This document shows positions 16,687-25,351 of a DNA stretch of 64,000 nucleotides, piece after piece. The stretch is from contig JANOFU010000058.1 of NCBI GenBank assembly GCA_031413815.1, forward strand, positions 1 through 64,000, read 5' to 3'. The notes below the pieces were generated by a model. It made no database searches. It was not told the DNA's origin and worked only from the letters and a program-made list of their open reading frames with translations. How positions within the stretch are numbered: position 1 is the first letter of the stretch; each line of letters opens with the position of its first letter. The position numbers were made by a program, and so were the translations under genes. This DNA comes from JAGVSR01 sp031413815 (GTDB taxonomy: Bacteria > Pseudomonadota > Alphaproteobacteria > Rhizobiales > Hyphomicrobiaceae).

Positions 16687-17319
16687 GTGAACAAATTTGG
16701 ACTTGGACTTTTTGCGGCTGTCAGCGTTTGCTTGGCCGCCAGTACTGTATCGAATGCTCAAGCTGAAGATGCGGCGCCAGCGGCAGCACCCGCCGCCGAT
16801 GCGGCGCCGGCTGCGACCCACTCCAAAACTTCTGCTGAACTTGATCAGGCCGCTCAGACTGGCAAGGAATTTAAAGACGGCAAGTGGGTTCTGCCCGATG
16901 GCTCGCCGACGTATGACATCACCGGTGAAGGTGAGGGTGAAAACCGCATCATCAAAAAGGTCGACTGGAATACGTACTCGGGCTGGCGCCGGTATCACGC
17001 CGAGTGCCACGTTTGCCATGGCCCCAACGCCAAGGGTTCGACCTACGCTCCCGCGCTGTCAGATTCAATGAAGACCATGACGTACGAAAAGTTTCTTCAG
17101 GTCGTCTCAGGCGGTCAGAAAGAAATCTGGGGCGGCACGAATTCGATCATGCCGGCGCTCGGCGATAACCCGAACGTTATGTGCTACATAGACGACCTCT
17201 ACGTGTACCTTCGCGCCCGTTCGACGGATATCTTGCCACCCGGCCGCTTGAGCGCTGACCAGCGCGCAGAGAAGCCGAAGGAAGCTGTTGAAGCCGAAAA
17301 AGGCTGTGTCGGCAGTTAA
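16687..17319 (+). CDS. xoxG: XoxG-type cytochrome c, electron acceptor of XoxF
   Basis: 210 residues: signal peptide (to about residue 26), a short Ala/Pro-rich segment, then a cytochrome cL-type domain with haem motif CHVCH at 107-111 and a downstream SIMPALG that may supply the axial methionine. It takes electrons from XoxF in the periplasm. GTG start with AGGGGAAA eight bases upstream. From residue about 60 to 205 it is almost identical to the next gene (four differences), with one 89-base stretch of identical DNA (17053-17141 against 18054-18142), so the pair is a recent duplication or is kept alike by gene conversion. Confidence 0.93.
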   Translation: MNKFGLGLFAAVSVCLAASTVSNAQAEDAAPAAAPAADAAPAATHSKTSAELDQAAQTGKEFKDGKWVLPDGSPTYDITGEGEGENRIIKKVDWNTYSGWRRYHAECHVCHGPNAKGSTYAPALSDSMKTMTYEKFLQVVSGGQKEIWGGTNSIMPALGDNPNVMCYIDDLYVYLRARSTDILPPGRLSADQRAEKPKEAVEAEKGCVGS

Positions 17320-17378
17320 CAAGCTGTTCGGGCCACGAAACCGCTCCGTCAAATGCATCGCAGAAAAGGAATGATGCC

Positions 17379-18320
17379 GTGAAGACTCAGAAGTTCAGAA
17401 CTTTGATGGTGGCCTGCACGGGCATTGCTCTCTCGATTGGTTTAGCCGCTTGCGACTCGGAAAAACCGTCCGCTGAAAAGAAAGACGACAAACCTGCAGC
17501 GGCCGCCCCGCAGGCGCCCGCTGCAGCGGCTCCAGCTGCCAAGGATGAAAAAATGGCGGCGGCGCCCGAGGCGGCAGCCCCACCGGTAGCTCCCGCCCTC
17601 GCGGCACCAGACGCAAAACCCGCAGAGGCCGCACCGGCTGCGGACGCGCCGAAAGCTCCTGAGCCCATTCCTACGCCAGCGCCGGTGGCGGAAGCGCCAA
17701 AGTCTGCGGATGCTGCGCCGACTGCTGAGGCAGCTCCCGCACCGGCCGCTCTGGCCGAAGCAAAGCCAGCCGAGACCGCGCCTGCCGTTGCCGAAGCCGC
17801 TCCGTCTGCAACAAGCGGGCTCGGCAAGTCACCGGCTGAATTGGACAAGGCGGCTCAAGACGGCAAAGAATTTAAAGACGGCAAATGGGTGTTGCTGGAT
17901 GGCTCACCGACCTACGACATCACGGGCGAAGGTGAAGGTGAAAACCGCATCATCAAGAAGGTCGATTGGAACACGTACTCGGGCTGGCGCCGGTATCACG
18001 CCGAATGCCACGTTTGCCATGGCCCGAACGCCAAGGGGTCGACGTATGCACCGGCGCTGTCAGATTCAATGAAGACCATGACGTACGAAAAGTTTCTTCA
18101 GGTCGTCTCAGGCGGTCAGAAAGAAATCTGGGGCGGCACGAACTCGATCATGCCCGCACTCGGCGATAACCCGAACGTCATGTGCTACATCGACGATCTC
18201 TACGTGTACCTTCGGGCACGGGCTACGGAAACTCTGCCGCCAGGCCGCTTGAGCGCCGACCAGCGCGCTGAAAAGCCGAAGGAAGCCGTCGAGGCCGAAG
18301 CCAGCTGTATTCCGAAGTAA
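17379..18320 (+). CDS. Lipoprotein form of XoxG cytochrome c with a long Ala/Pro-rich tether
   Basis: 313 residues. The leader ends LAAC with Cys25 as the predicted lipidation site. Residues about 26-150 are an Ala/Pro/Glu/Lys low-complexity tether, then a cytochrome domain nearly identical to xoxG, with CHVCH at 210-214. The likely role is a membrane-anchored electron acceptor for XoxF or a wire from XoxG to the terminal oxidase; this is inference. GTG start with AAAAGGA upstream, 59 bases after xoxG, followed by a terminator. The tether keeps repeating PAAAAPA-type units, which could also change length by slippage. Confidence 0.88.
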   Translation: MKTQKFRTLMVACTGIALSIGLAACDSEKPSAEKKDDKPAAAAPQAPAAAAPAAKDEKMAAAPEAAAPPVAPALAAPDAKPAEAAPAADAPKAPEPIPTPAPVAEAPKSADAAPTAEAAPAPAALAEAKPAETAPAVAEAAPSATSGLGKSPAELDKAAQDGKEFKDGKWVLLDGSPTYDITGEGEGENRIIKKVDWNTYSGWRRYHAECHVCHGPNAKGSTYAPALSDSMKTMTYEKFLQVVSGGQKEIWGGTNSIMPALGDNPNVMCYIDDLYVYLRARATETLPPGRLSADQRAEKPKEAVEAEASCIPK

Positions 18321-18386
18321 CAACAGCATGGGCCAGCCGGGGGGTGGAACGTCCAGTCACGGCTGCGGACGAGCACCGGTCATCAG

Positions 18387-18413
18387 ATGGCGCCTCTCCG
18401 GGCGCCATTTTTT
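18387..18413 (+). terminator. Intrinsic terminator after the tandem cytochrome genes
   Basis: TGGCGCC and GGCGCCA pair around a short loop and are followed by six T. It ends the xoxG pair before xoxJ, which begins 199 bases further on. Confidence 0.85.
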
Positions 18414-18611
18414 CTGATCGGCGATGCAGCCCATTCACGGGCGGCCAGATGACAAGAACTTCACGTGTGCCCGTACTTTCTGCGCATTATACGTCACAGC
18501 AGCATGATGGACTGGCGTCCCGGCGGACACGGATCATCTGAGCGAAGTTGATCGAACAGATGGCTGAGGCACGATGCTGCCTTCGCCTCGCAAACATGGA
18601 ACGGGATTGTC

Positions 18612-19451
18612 ATGAAACGTCTGGTTTTTGCCCTCTTAGCTGGTGGTTTTGGAGCGATACCGATCCCGGCGTTCGCCGCCGACGGCAACATCGCCGACTC
18701 CGTCAACCGCAAGGTTCTGCGCGTCTGCTCGATCCCGGAAAACATGCCTTACTCGAACGACAAGGGCGAAGGGTTCGAGAACAAGATTGCCGCTGTCATC
18801 GCCGACGAACTGAAGCGGCCCATCGAGTACACGTGGTATCCCGGAGGCTACGGCTTAATCCGGCGCACGCTCGCAGCCAAAAAGTGCGATCTCGTGCTGG
18901 GCACCGTTCAGGCGGACGAGTACACGCTCAACACCAACCACTATTACCGCACCACCTATGTGATGTTTTACAAGAAGGGCGGCGAGCTTGAGGGCGTGAA
19001 GGATTTCTTCGATCCCAGACTCAAGGGCAAGCGCGTCAGCAACCAAGGTGGCCCAGTTGGCGATCAGGTGGCCAAGGCTGGTTTGATGCCGACAGCGAAG
19101 TCCTACCTGATCAACGTCGACCGCCGCTACATTAACCCTGAGCAGGAAATCATCGACGACGTGCTCAAGGGCGAAATCGACGTGGGCGTGCTGTGGGGGC
19201 CGTTCGCGGGTCACTTCCTGGCGCCGGTTAAGGATCAAGTGACCATGGTCCCCATCATGGAGAACGTGCCGGGGACCTCGAAGGTCGAGTACCGCATCAC
19301 GATGGGTGTGCGCGCCACGGAATCGAACTGGAAGCGCCAGCTCAATGAAGTCATCAAGAAGCGTCAGGGTGATATCGACGAGATTCTGCTCAAGTTCAAC
19401 GTGCCGATTATCGACGAAGACAATAAGCTGATCACCGCCCCACGGCGCTGA
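18612..19451 (+). CDS. xoxJ: XoxJ, quinoprotein-associated periplasmic binding protein
   Basis: 279 residues with a signal peptide (to about residue 22) and a solute-binding fold: LRVCSIPENMPYSNDKGEGF, YTWYPGGYGLIRRTLAAKKCD and GEIDVGVLWGPFAG are family blocks of the MxaJ/XoxJ group. XoxJ proteins are thought to help activate XoxF; a small-molecule ligand is not established. The gene is flanked by terminators at 18387 and 19502 and so seems to be an independent unit. The start is supported by conserved leader length. Confidence 0.92.
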   Translation: MKRLVFALLAGGFGAIPIPAFAADGNIADSVNRKVLRVCSIPENMPYSNDKGEGFENKIAAVIADELKRPIEYTWYPGGYGLIRRTLAAKKCDLVLGTVQADEYTLNTNHYYRTTYVMFYKKGGELEGVKDFFDPRLKGKRVSNQGGPVGDQVAKAGLMPTAKSYLINVDRRYINPEQEIIDDVLKGEIDVGVLWGPFAGHFLAPVKDQVTMVPIMENVPGTSKVEYRITMGVRATESNWKRQLNEVIKKRQGDIDEILLKFNVPIIDEDNKLITAPRR

Positions 19452-19501
19452 TCTGGCCCGGGTGCTCGCGCGTTGACTTGAGATGTGCTAGTCATTTGAC
19501 T

Positions 19502-19538
19502 GAGCGGCCGGGGCGTCTCCTGGCCGCTCATTTTTTTT
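19502..19538 (+). terminator. Intrinsic terminator after xoxJ
   Basis: GAGCGGCC and GGCCGCTC form an 8-bp stem around a 12-base loop, followed by A and eight T. It lies 16 bases before the next start codon. Confidence 0.88.
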
Positions 19539-19553
19539 GACCACGAGGGTACG

Positions 19554-20129
19554 ATGAGACGGACGACGATCGCTGCGATCCTGGTTTTGTTCGCGGTCAT
19601 CGGTGGGCTGACGCAAGCGCCGGGTGCCTTGATCGCGGAAGGCGCCCCCACCGCCGTTGCAGAACCAGACGGCTATCGCACCAACGACTACCGGATGCCT
19701 GTGCCAGCGACGCTGAAGGGCGCGCGCGTGATCACGGCGGAAGAGGCCGAGCCGCTGCACAATGACAAGTCCGCAATCTTCATCGATGTATTCCCACGCG
19801 CGCCCAAGCCACCGGATTTGCCGGTGGGCACAGTCTGGCGCGACCCGCCGCATTCGAGCATTGAAGGGTCATACTGGCTGCCAAACGTGGGCTATGGCGT
19901 GCTGTCGCCCGAGTTCGAAACCTACGTCCGCAGCAACCTGGAAAAGCTTACGGGCAAGGATCCAGCGAAACCTCTCGTGTTCTTTTGTCTCAAGAATTGC
20001 TGGATGTCGTGGAATGCCGCCAAGCGGGCCATGTCGTGGGGATACACCAATGTAATATGGTTCCCAGATGGCACTGATGGCTGGCAAAACATCGGCAATG
20101 ATATTGTACCCGTCGGCCAGGTAAAGTGA
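19554..20129 (+). CDS. PQQ-associated rhodanese-like CXXCW-type protein
   Basis: 191 residues with an N-terminal signal/anchor (about 5-25) and a rhodanese-like domain: KSAIFIDVFPRAPKP, SIEGSYWLPNVGYG, and the active-site-like CLKNCWMSWNAAKRA, which carries two cysteines and a tryptophan in the CXXCW family pattern. The family occurs beside PQQ-dependent dehydrogenases and may handle sulphur or oxidising equivalents in the periplasm, in keeping with the SoxYZ-like carrier upstream. That link is inference. Start at the ATG at 19554, ACGAGGGT upstream. Confidence 0.9.
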   Translation: MRRTTIAAILVLFAVIGGLTQAPGALIAEGAPTAVAEPDGYRTNDYRMPVPATLKGARVITAEEAEPLHNDKSAIFIDVFPRAPKPPDLPVGTVWRDPPHSSIEGSYWLPNVGYGVLSPEFETYVRSNLEKLTGKDPAKPLVFFCLKNCWMSWNAAKRAMSWGYTNVIWFPDGTDGWQNIGNDIVPVGQVK

Positions 20130-20136
20130 TGCAACA

Positions 20137-20165
20137 CGGCCCCGCGAATGAGTTTCGCAGGGCCG
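20137..20165. terminator. Strong hairpin between convergent genes
   Basis: CGGCCCCGCGAA pairs with TTCGCAGGGCCG (one mismatch) around a 5-base loop. There is no good U-run, so intrinsic termination is uncertain, but the position between two convergent units fits. Confidence 0.45.
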
Positions 20166-20195
20166 CTGATCGTCCCACGGCCGGGACATCTTAAA

Positions 20196-20837
20196 CTACT
20201 TCGACATCTGCCCGCGGATGGCCTTGGCTAGCCCAAACAGCCGTTCTTCGATAATGGCCGGCAGTTCACACGCAATCGGAATGTTTTCTTGACGCTCTTT
20301 GAAGATGCGGCCCGCCCAATATTCTTTTTCTTCTTCTGGGCTGGGTGGCACGGCAGCCGTGTCATCGACTGTGATGTCACCCTTCAACTGGGCGATATCG
20401 ACGCCTTGCTTTTCGAGCTCTTCGGCGCGCGCCTTTTGTGAGCGCTGATACTTTTCGATGCCGGTAATGACGCTGCGGCGCTGGCCATTAATGGTTTCGA
20501 AAACCCCGGCGTAAAGCTTCGTCAGCATGACGTCGCGGTCCGCTTCAGGAATGGCCTTGGCGTAATCTTTTATGAGCCCCTCCGCCTTGTCGAGTGGCAG
20601 CCTTCGCGTTGCGAGCTTACGCACGAGGCCTGGAATTGTCTCGTCGCGGCCCCAATCCTTGATGCCGTCGATCGGTGGGCCATCCCAAATCGCGGATGCC
20701 GATAGGTTTTCGACGCGCTTCTGCACGCACGGCCAATCCGGATGATTGGGATCGTTGTAAGCGAACGCGGAGGTGCCGCCAGCGATCACAACCAGGGTGG
20801 CCGTTAGCATCAGGCATTGTAAACGCAATCGTCTCAT
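20196..20837 (-). CDS. Exported protein at the end of the PQQ-associated ABC operon
   Basis: 213 residues: a signal peptide (MRRLRLQCLMLTATLVVIAGGTSAFA), then a mature protein beginning YNDPNHPDWPCVQKRVENLS with a middle charged helical region (KYQRSQKARAEELEKQGVD) and a single late cysteine (ACELPAII). I know no catalytic motif. The ATG at 20837 starts the signal peptide; an in-frame ATG at 20981 lies inside the upstream permease gene and gives an unlikely N-terminus. Position after the permease matches the small exported protein (lutG-like) of known lanthanide-transport clusters, which is inference from order. Confidence 0.78.
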   Translation of the reverse strand: MRRLRLQCLMLTATLVVIAGGTSAFAYNDPNHPDWPCVQKRVENLSASAIWDGPPIDGIKDWGRDETIPGLVRKLATRRLPLDKAEGLIKDYAKAIPEADRDVMLTKLYAGVFETINGQRRSVITGIEKYQRSQKARAEELEKQGVDIAQLKGDITVDDTAAVPPSPEEEKEYWAGRIFKERQENIPIACELPAIIEERLFGLAKAIRGQMSK

Positions 20838-20871
20838 GGGGTGGTGTTCCGTCTTCCTGTTCAACTTGGTG

Positions 20872-21834
20872 TCACATCGCTCCGCCGGCAGGACCGCCAC
20901 GGCGCGCAATGAGACCCTTGGAGGGATTATAGGCGAAGATGGCGGCCGCCAGGAAGAGGACGGTGCAACCGGCAACGACAACCAGGTGCGTGATATCGAG
21001 CAATTGGCCCGACTGCAGCGGGATTACGATGCCATGATCTATGCTTATACCTGCGCCCGCGCCTTCTTCGCCGGCCTCCAGGGTGCGACCGACCTGACCG
21101 TAAAGGGCAAAGCGGATCAGCTCGACGGCGTGCGAGAACGGGTTGAAACGCGCGATTTCGTAGAGCAGCGGGCTGCCTTCTTTTATGCGCCACAGGGGAT
21201 AGAGCGCGGAGGAGGCAAAAAACATCGGGAAGATGACGAAGTTCATGACGCCGGCGAAGTTCTCAAGCTGCTTGATCAGCGACGACATCAGTAATGCCAG
21301 GGCGCCGAGCATCAACCCCGCAAGGATGAGTGCGGGCAGCACAGTGAGATAGCCGATGAGCGGCGGCTCGATCTCCCAGAAATAAGCGATCGCCAAAAAC
21401 GTATAGGCCTGAAGGATGGCAACGGCGACGCCCCCGATGAGTTTTGAAATCAACAGGAACGAGCGCGGGAAGGGGGCAACGAGCAGCGTGCGCATGGCGC
21501 CTGTTTCGCGGTCGTAGACCATCGAGAGGGACGACTGCATGGCATTGAACAGCAAGATCATGCCGACAAGGCCCGGTGTGATGAATGTCTCGTAGAGCAC
21601 GTACGTTGTGTAGGGCGGGATGATCGACACGCCGAGAACCTGGCGGAACCCGGCGGCGAAGATAAACAACCAAATCAGCGGCCTCACGAGAGCGGAAAGA
21701 AAGCGTTCGCGCTGATACAAAAAGCGCAGCACTTCACGCCAGACTATGCCGCGGAAGCACGCGAGATAAGCGCCGGGCCCGTGCTTGGGCGGCGCAACGT
21801 CGGCCATCGGATGGATAGCGATTTCGATGTTCAT
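20872..21834 (-). CDS. PQQ-associated ABC transporter permease (ABC-2 type, LutF/PedC-like)
   Basis: 320 residues with about six hydrophobic segments and the ABC-2 permease layout: VLRFLYQRERFLSALVRPLIW near the start and a long loop before GLVGMILLFNAMQSSLSMVYDRETGAMRTLL. ABC-2 permeases of this kind serve exporters, yet homologues beside XoxF genes are needed for lanthanide uptake or handling in Methylobacterium (LutF). Start overlaps the upstream ATPase gene stop by 4 bases (ATGA), so the pair is coupled. Substrate is not evident from sequence. Confidence 0.88.
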   Translation of the reverse strand: MNIEIAIHPMADVAPPKHGPGAYLACFRGIVWREVLRFLYQRERFLSALVRPLIWLFIFAAGFRQVLGVSIIPPYTTYVLYETFITPGLVGMILLFNAMQSSLSMVYDRETGAMRTLLVAPFPRSFLLISKLIGGVAVAILQAYTFLAIAYFWEIEPPLIGYLTVLPALILAGLMLGALALLMSSLIKQLENFAGVMNFVIFPMFFASSALYPLWRIKEGSPLLYEIARFNPFSHAVELIRFALYGQVGRTLEAGEEGAGAGISIDHGIVIPLQSGQLLDITHLVVVAGCTVLFLAAAIFAYNPSKGLIARRGGPAGGAM

Positions 21835-22619
21835 GCCGCCTCCGCCGTCGCGGTTGTTCCGGTTAGAACGCGGAAGGCGTCACGGACATTGCTTGAACTG
21901 GCGGCCGCGAGCAGACCCGGCACGGAGCCGCTGAACAGCACTTTGCCCTTGTGCAAAACGCAAACGAGATCGCCGGGGGCGACCTCGTCGATCAAATGCG
22001 TCGCCCATAAGACGCCGAGGCCTTCCTTGGCGACCAGCGACCGGACGATGCCGACGACGCTTTCGCGCGAGCCGATGTCGAGGCCGACCGTTGCTTCATC
22101 AAGCAGCAACAATCCGGGCCGGTGCAGCAGTGCACGCGCAATTTCGACGCGGCGGGCCTGTCCGCCCGAAAGATTGCGGACTTTCTCATGAGCCCGGTCG
22201 CTGAGGCTGACGATATGCAATGCGCTATCCGCCCGCTTGAGCGCTTCGGCTTTGCGAATGCCGTGCAGGGCTGAGTGGTAAAGCAGGTTCTGGATCAAGG
22301 TTAGATCTTGATCGAGCGTCTTGCTCTGAAAGACGACGCCCAAGCGCTGCAAGGCTGCCGTGGGGCGGCGGCGCACATCATGTCCTAGGATGCGGATGGA
22401 GCCCGAGACGTTGTCATAGAGCCGCGTGATCAGGGCGAAGAGCGTGGATTTTCCGGCGCCGTTGAGGCCAAGCAGAACCGTGAAGGCACCACGTGGGACC
22501 GTCAACGAGACATTATCCAGGACGACCTTGTCGCCGAACCGATGGCTGACGCCGCTAATGGCGAGGGCGTCTGCGGGGACACCATATGCAGAGGCCGTGT
22601 CTTCGCTCAAACGTGCCAC
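21831..22619 (-). CDS. PQQ-associated ABC transporter ATPase (LutE-like)
   Basis: About 262 residues with Walker A GLNGAGKST, Q-loop VFQSKTLDQDLTL, signature LSGGQARRVEIA and Walker B LLLLDEATVGLD followed by an H-loop histidine (ATHLIDE): a complete ATPase. Start is ambiguous: GTG at 22619 has AGGAAGG upstream and gives the usual family N-terminus, whereas an ATG at 22730 overlaps the propeller gene stop (TAATG) and would add 37 Arg/Ser-rich residues unlike the family. I chose the GTG. Coupled to the permease by ATGA. Confidence 0.88.
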   Translation of the reverse strand: MARLSEDTASAYGVPADALAISGVSHRFGDKVVLDNVSLTVPRGAFTVLLGLNGAGKSTLFALITRLYDNVSGSIRILGHDVRRRPTAALQRLGVVFQSKTLDQDLTLIQNLLYHSALHGIRKAEALKRADSALHIVSLSDRAHEKVRNLSGGQARRVEIARALLHRPGLLLLDEATVGLDIGSRESVVGIVRSLVAKEGLGVLWATHLIDEVAPGDLVCVLHKGKVLFSGSVPGLLAAASSSNVRDAFRVLTGTTATAEAA

Positions 22620-22729
22620 CCGATAACAAACCTTCCTATTTACGGCGCCCGTCTGAACGCGGCCAACTGGTGACCCGCTTCTTGATCGGCGGTCACCGGT
22701 AAAGTTGAATTGGCCGCGTGCCCTGCTCA

Positions 22730-23716
22730 TTAGTCGAGCGAGGACACGATGCCCCAAGGGTAGCGGCCGGTCTTGATCGACTTCAGCGGCTTGTCGGAAG
22801 CCACATCAATGACCGTCACGTCATTCGATGTCCCGTTGGTGGTAAACAGCAGCTTTTCGTCGGGTGTGAAGGCAAGGTTCCAGACACGCTGTCCGACCAG
22901 AATGTAGCGCTCCACCTTATAGGTTTCCGCGTTGACGACAGCAACCCGGTTGGCGGGGCCAAGTGCGACGTAAGCCTTCTTGCCATCCTTGGTCATGCGA
23001 ACGCCAACTGGCTGAATGGCGTCCTTCGTGATGCCCTGGATTTCGAAGTTGATTTTGGCTTTGACCTTCCGGTCAGCCGTACCGATCACGCTGACCGTGC
23101 CACCGATTTCTGCGCTGACCCAAACTTCCGAGCCGTCATTTTTGAACTCCGCGACGCGTGGGCGGTTATCGACCAGAATGTTGTCGATGTTCTTGAAGGT
23201 TTTGGAGTCGATAAAGTGGGCCATGTTCGTTGTTTCAGAGGTGTTGACCAGGATAGCGCCATCCGGACTCATCCCCATGCCTTCCGGCTCGACGCCGACG
23301 GGAATGTCGGTGATCAACTTACCCGTTTGGATATCGACGACCGTGACTAGGTTGTCGTCTTCGTTCGACACGAACAGCGGGTTGCCCGATGTGTGGAGGA
23401 TCGGCAGCTCGGGATCGGGACCCGAGGGGAGATCCTTGATAAATGCGTAGGTCTTGGCGTCGTACACTTGGATCCGGTTGTCGTCGCTGGTGCAGACGAT
23501 GACCCACTTGCCATCCTTCGAAATGATGATTCCGCGCGGCCGGTTGCCCACTTTGATGGTGTGCACGACCTCTTGCGATACGCTGTCGATCACCGTGATC
23601 GTGTTTTCTTTTTCGTTTGAAACGAAGATCTTGTATGCGCTGGCGCTTCCGGCCGTGAGTGCGAGACCAAGCGTTGCAAGTGCAGCTGACACAGAGTGCT
23701 TAATGAGTGAATTCAC
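22730..23716 (-). CDS. PQQ-associated YVTN beta-propeller protein (LutB-like)
   Basis: 328 residues: signal peptide (to about residue 27, ending GSASA), then seven YVTN-type blades. Recurring motifs include RPRGIIISKDGKWVIVCTS, DGAILVNTSETTNMAHFID and KAYVALGPANRVAVVNAET. It belongs to the propeller family that accompanies PQQ-linked ABC transporters. Likely periplasmic partner of the binding protein next upstream. It is not a close copy of the propeller at 9882. Start is an ATG with a good leader. Confidence 0.9.
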   Translation of the reverse strand: MNSLIKHSVSAALATLGLALTAGSASAYKIFVSNEKENTITVIDSVSQEVVHTIKVGNRPRGIIISKDGKWVIVCTSDDNRIQVYDAKTYAFIKDLPSGPDPELPILHTSGNPLFVSNEDDNLVTVVDIQTGKLITDIPVGVEPEGMGMSPDGAILVNTSETTNMAHFIDSKTFKNIDNILVDNRPRVAEFKNDGSEVWVSAEIGGTVSVIGTADRKVKAKINFEIQGITKDAIQPVGVRMTKDGKKAYVALGPANRVAVVNAETYKVERYILVGQRVWNLAFTPDEKLLFTTNGTSNDVTVIDVASDKPLKSIKTGRYPWGIVSSLD

Positions 23717-23781
23717 GAGGGCAAACTCCTGATGTAACTGTATACCATTATTCGCACGGAACCACCCGGCGGATCACATCA

Positions 23782-25086
23782 TCACTTCGTGAACGCCTTG
23801 CATTTGGTCTCCGGCTTATCGATGCCAAGCGTGTCGAGCTCTGATGTCTGATGCAGGAACCCCGGTTGGGGCGAAACGGTCACGTGGATCTTGCCCGTCA
23901 CCAGCAGAACGGGTTGACGCAATTGCCCATTCCACGGCCTGTAGGTCAGCTTCCGGCCTTTGAATGCAGCCAGTTCAAACTCCGGCGCCCGCATGTACTC
24001 GATCAGCGTTTTGGGATCGGCGGTTTGTTTACGGGTCGCAGCTTCGCCGACCGACCGGACCGCCATCCACACATTGTAGTCGAGGGGCCGCATCGTGCGG
24101 TCAGCTAACCGTTTGAAACGGTTCTGGAATTGCGTTCCGCCCCAGAGTTCGACTGCAGGGTGCCAGCTGGCCGAATACAGCCCGGCCGTTCCAACGACCG
24201 GCCGCGCATCCCAGGTGCGGTAAGGGAAATAATCGCCGAACAGTTCGCCTTCGTCGGCCACCGCCAGCACGTCATGGGCCGGCAGTTTCTGCGTAAAGCT
24301 CGGAATCTGCTGTTGGATCTGCTCAAAGCCCCCGTCCGACCGGCGGTTGCCGGGATCGTATTTGAATTCGCGCTCCTCAACTACCTTCATCCCGAAACGT
24401 TGAATGCTGCGTTTGAGGGCTGCCGCATAGGATTTGTCTTCCGGCGTCGGCCCCGTGATCACGACCCAGTTCGGCCAGCGCTTCCAAGCGACGTACTGGG
24501 CCAACGCGTCGGTCAGCATGGTGCGCGACGGTGCTGTATGTTTGACGTTGATACGGCAGTCTTCCTCGCGAAGGTTTTCGTCAGGCGCGCCCGCGTTGAA
24601 CACCATCACGGCTTTGTCTTTGACCGCATCTGCTGCTGCCAAAACGGTTGCCGCACTGGCGTCAAGAACGACAAAGCCAATGCCCTCTTCGACACGCTTC
24701 TTGATGGCGGCAACAAGTGCTGCAGGATCGGCGTTTTCGATGGAGTCGAGGACGAAATTTTGTTTGAGAAAACGGCCGGTGGTATTGTTGTCGTCGATGG
24801 CGAGTTTGGCACCAGCCAACCCTTCGTCCGCCGGCGGCAGATCAAGCAGCGACAACGGCGGCAGCCGGTCGGGCCGCAACTCGCGGGCCATCAAAATGCG
24901 GATCTGCGTCACGTCAGCAGCCATAGCCGCCGCCGCAGGCCCGGCTGTAGGGGGGGCTGGCGCATCCTCCGCGAAGGCCGGCGATATAAGGAGGGTGGCC
25001 AAGAGAAGCACAGCGGTCGCTAGCGTTAAATTATTGTAATTCAAAGACAAACCGGTTGCGACCGTGCAGTCGGGCCGATACGCCAT
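23782..25086 (-). CDS. PQQ-associated ABC transporter substrate-binding protein (LutA-like)
   Basis: 434 residues with a signal peptide (about 15-40, ending SPAFAED) and a periplasmic-binding fold of the leucine-binding type: KLAIDDNNTTGRFL, a VLDASAATVLAAADAV segment, and WVVITGPTPEDKSYAAALKRS. The family travels with PQQ dehydrogenases; the corresponding gene is lutA in the lanthanide-utilisation cluster of Methylobacterium. The ligand cannot be read from the sequence. GGAGGA six bases before the ATG at 25086 decides the start over the longer frame. First gene of the minus-strand operon, divergent from the cofactor operon. Confidence 0.88.
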   Translation of the reverse strand: MAYRPDCTVATGLSLNYNNLTLATAVLLLATLLISPAFAEDAPAPPTAGPAAAAMAADVTQIRILMARELRPDRLPPLSLLDLPPADEGLAGAKLAIDDNNTTGRFLKQNFVLDSIENADPAALVAAIKKRVEEGIGFVVLDASAATVLAAADAVKDKAVMVFNAGAPDENLREEDCRINVKHTAPSRTMLTDALAQYVAWKRWPNWVVITGPTPEDKSYAAALKRSIQRFGMKVVEEREFKYDPGNRRSDGGFEQIQQQIPSFTQKLPAHDVLAVADEGELFGDYFPYRTWDARPVVGTAGLYSASWHPAVELWGGTQFQNRFKRLADRTMRPLDYNVWMAVRSVGEAATRKQTADPKTLIEYMRAPEFELAAFKGRKLTYRPWNGQLRQPVLLVTGKIHVTVSPQPGFLHQTSELDTLGIDKPETKCKAFTK

Positions 25087-25351
25087 TCCAATCCTCCGAG
25101 CTGTGTGAACCGTTTTGGCCCGCAACCTTGCAAATTGTTACTATGTAACTAGACACATCGCATCCAGCGAGCAAATGTCAAGCGAGGCCGTCGCGCTCAT
25201 CGCGCAACTGTTATCCGTCGTGATGGCTCCAAGAGCGGGCCAGGCCTGTAAACCGGACAGGGGTCCGGTGACGTTAGGACCAAGTGGGCCACGCCGCGCA
25301 GTTTGAATGAGTGACAGCCAGCGTTACGGTCAGGATCGGTGTGGAGGCAGA

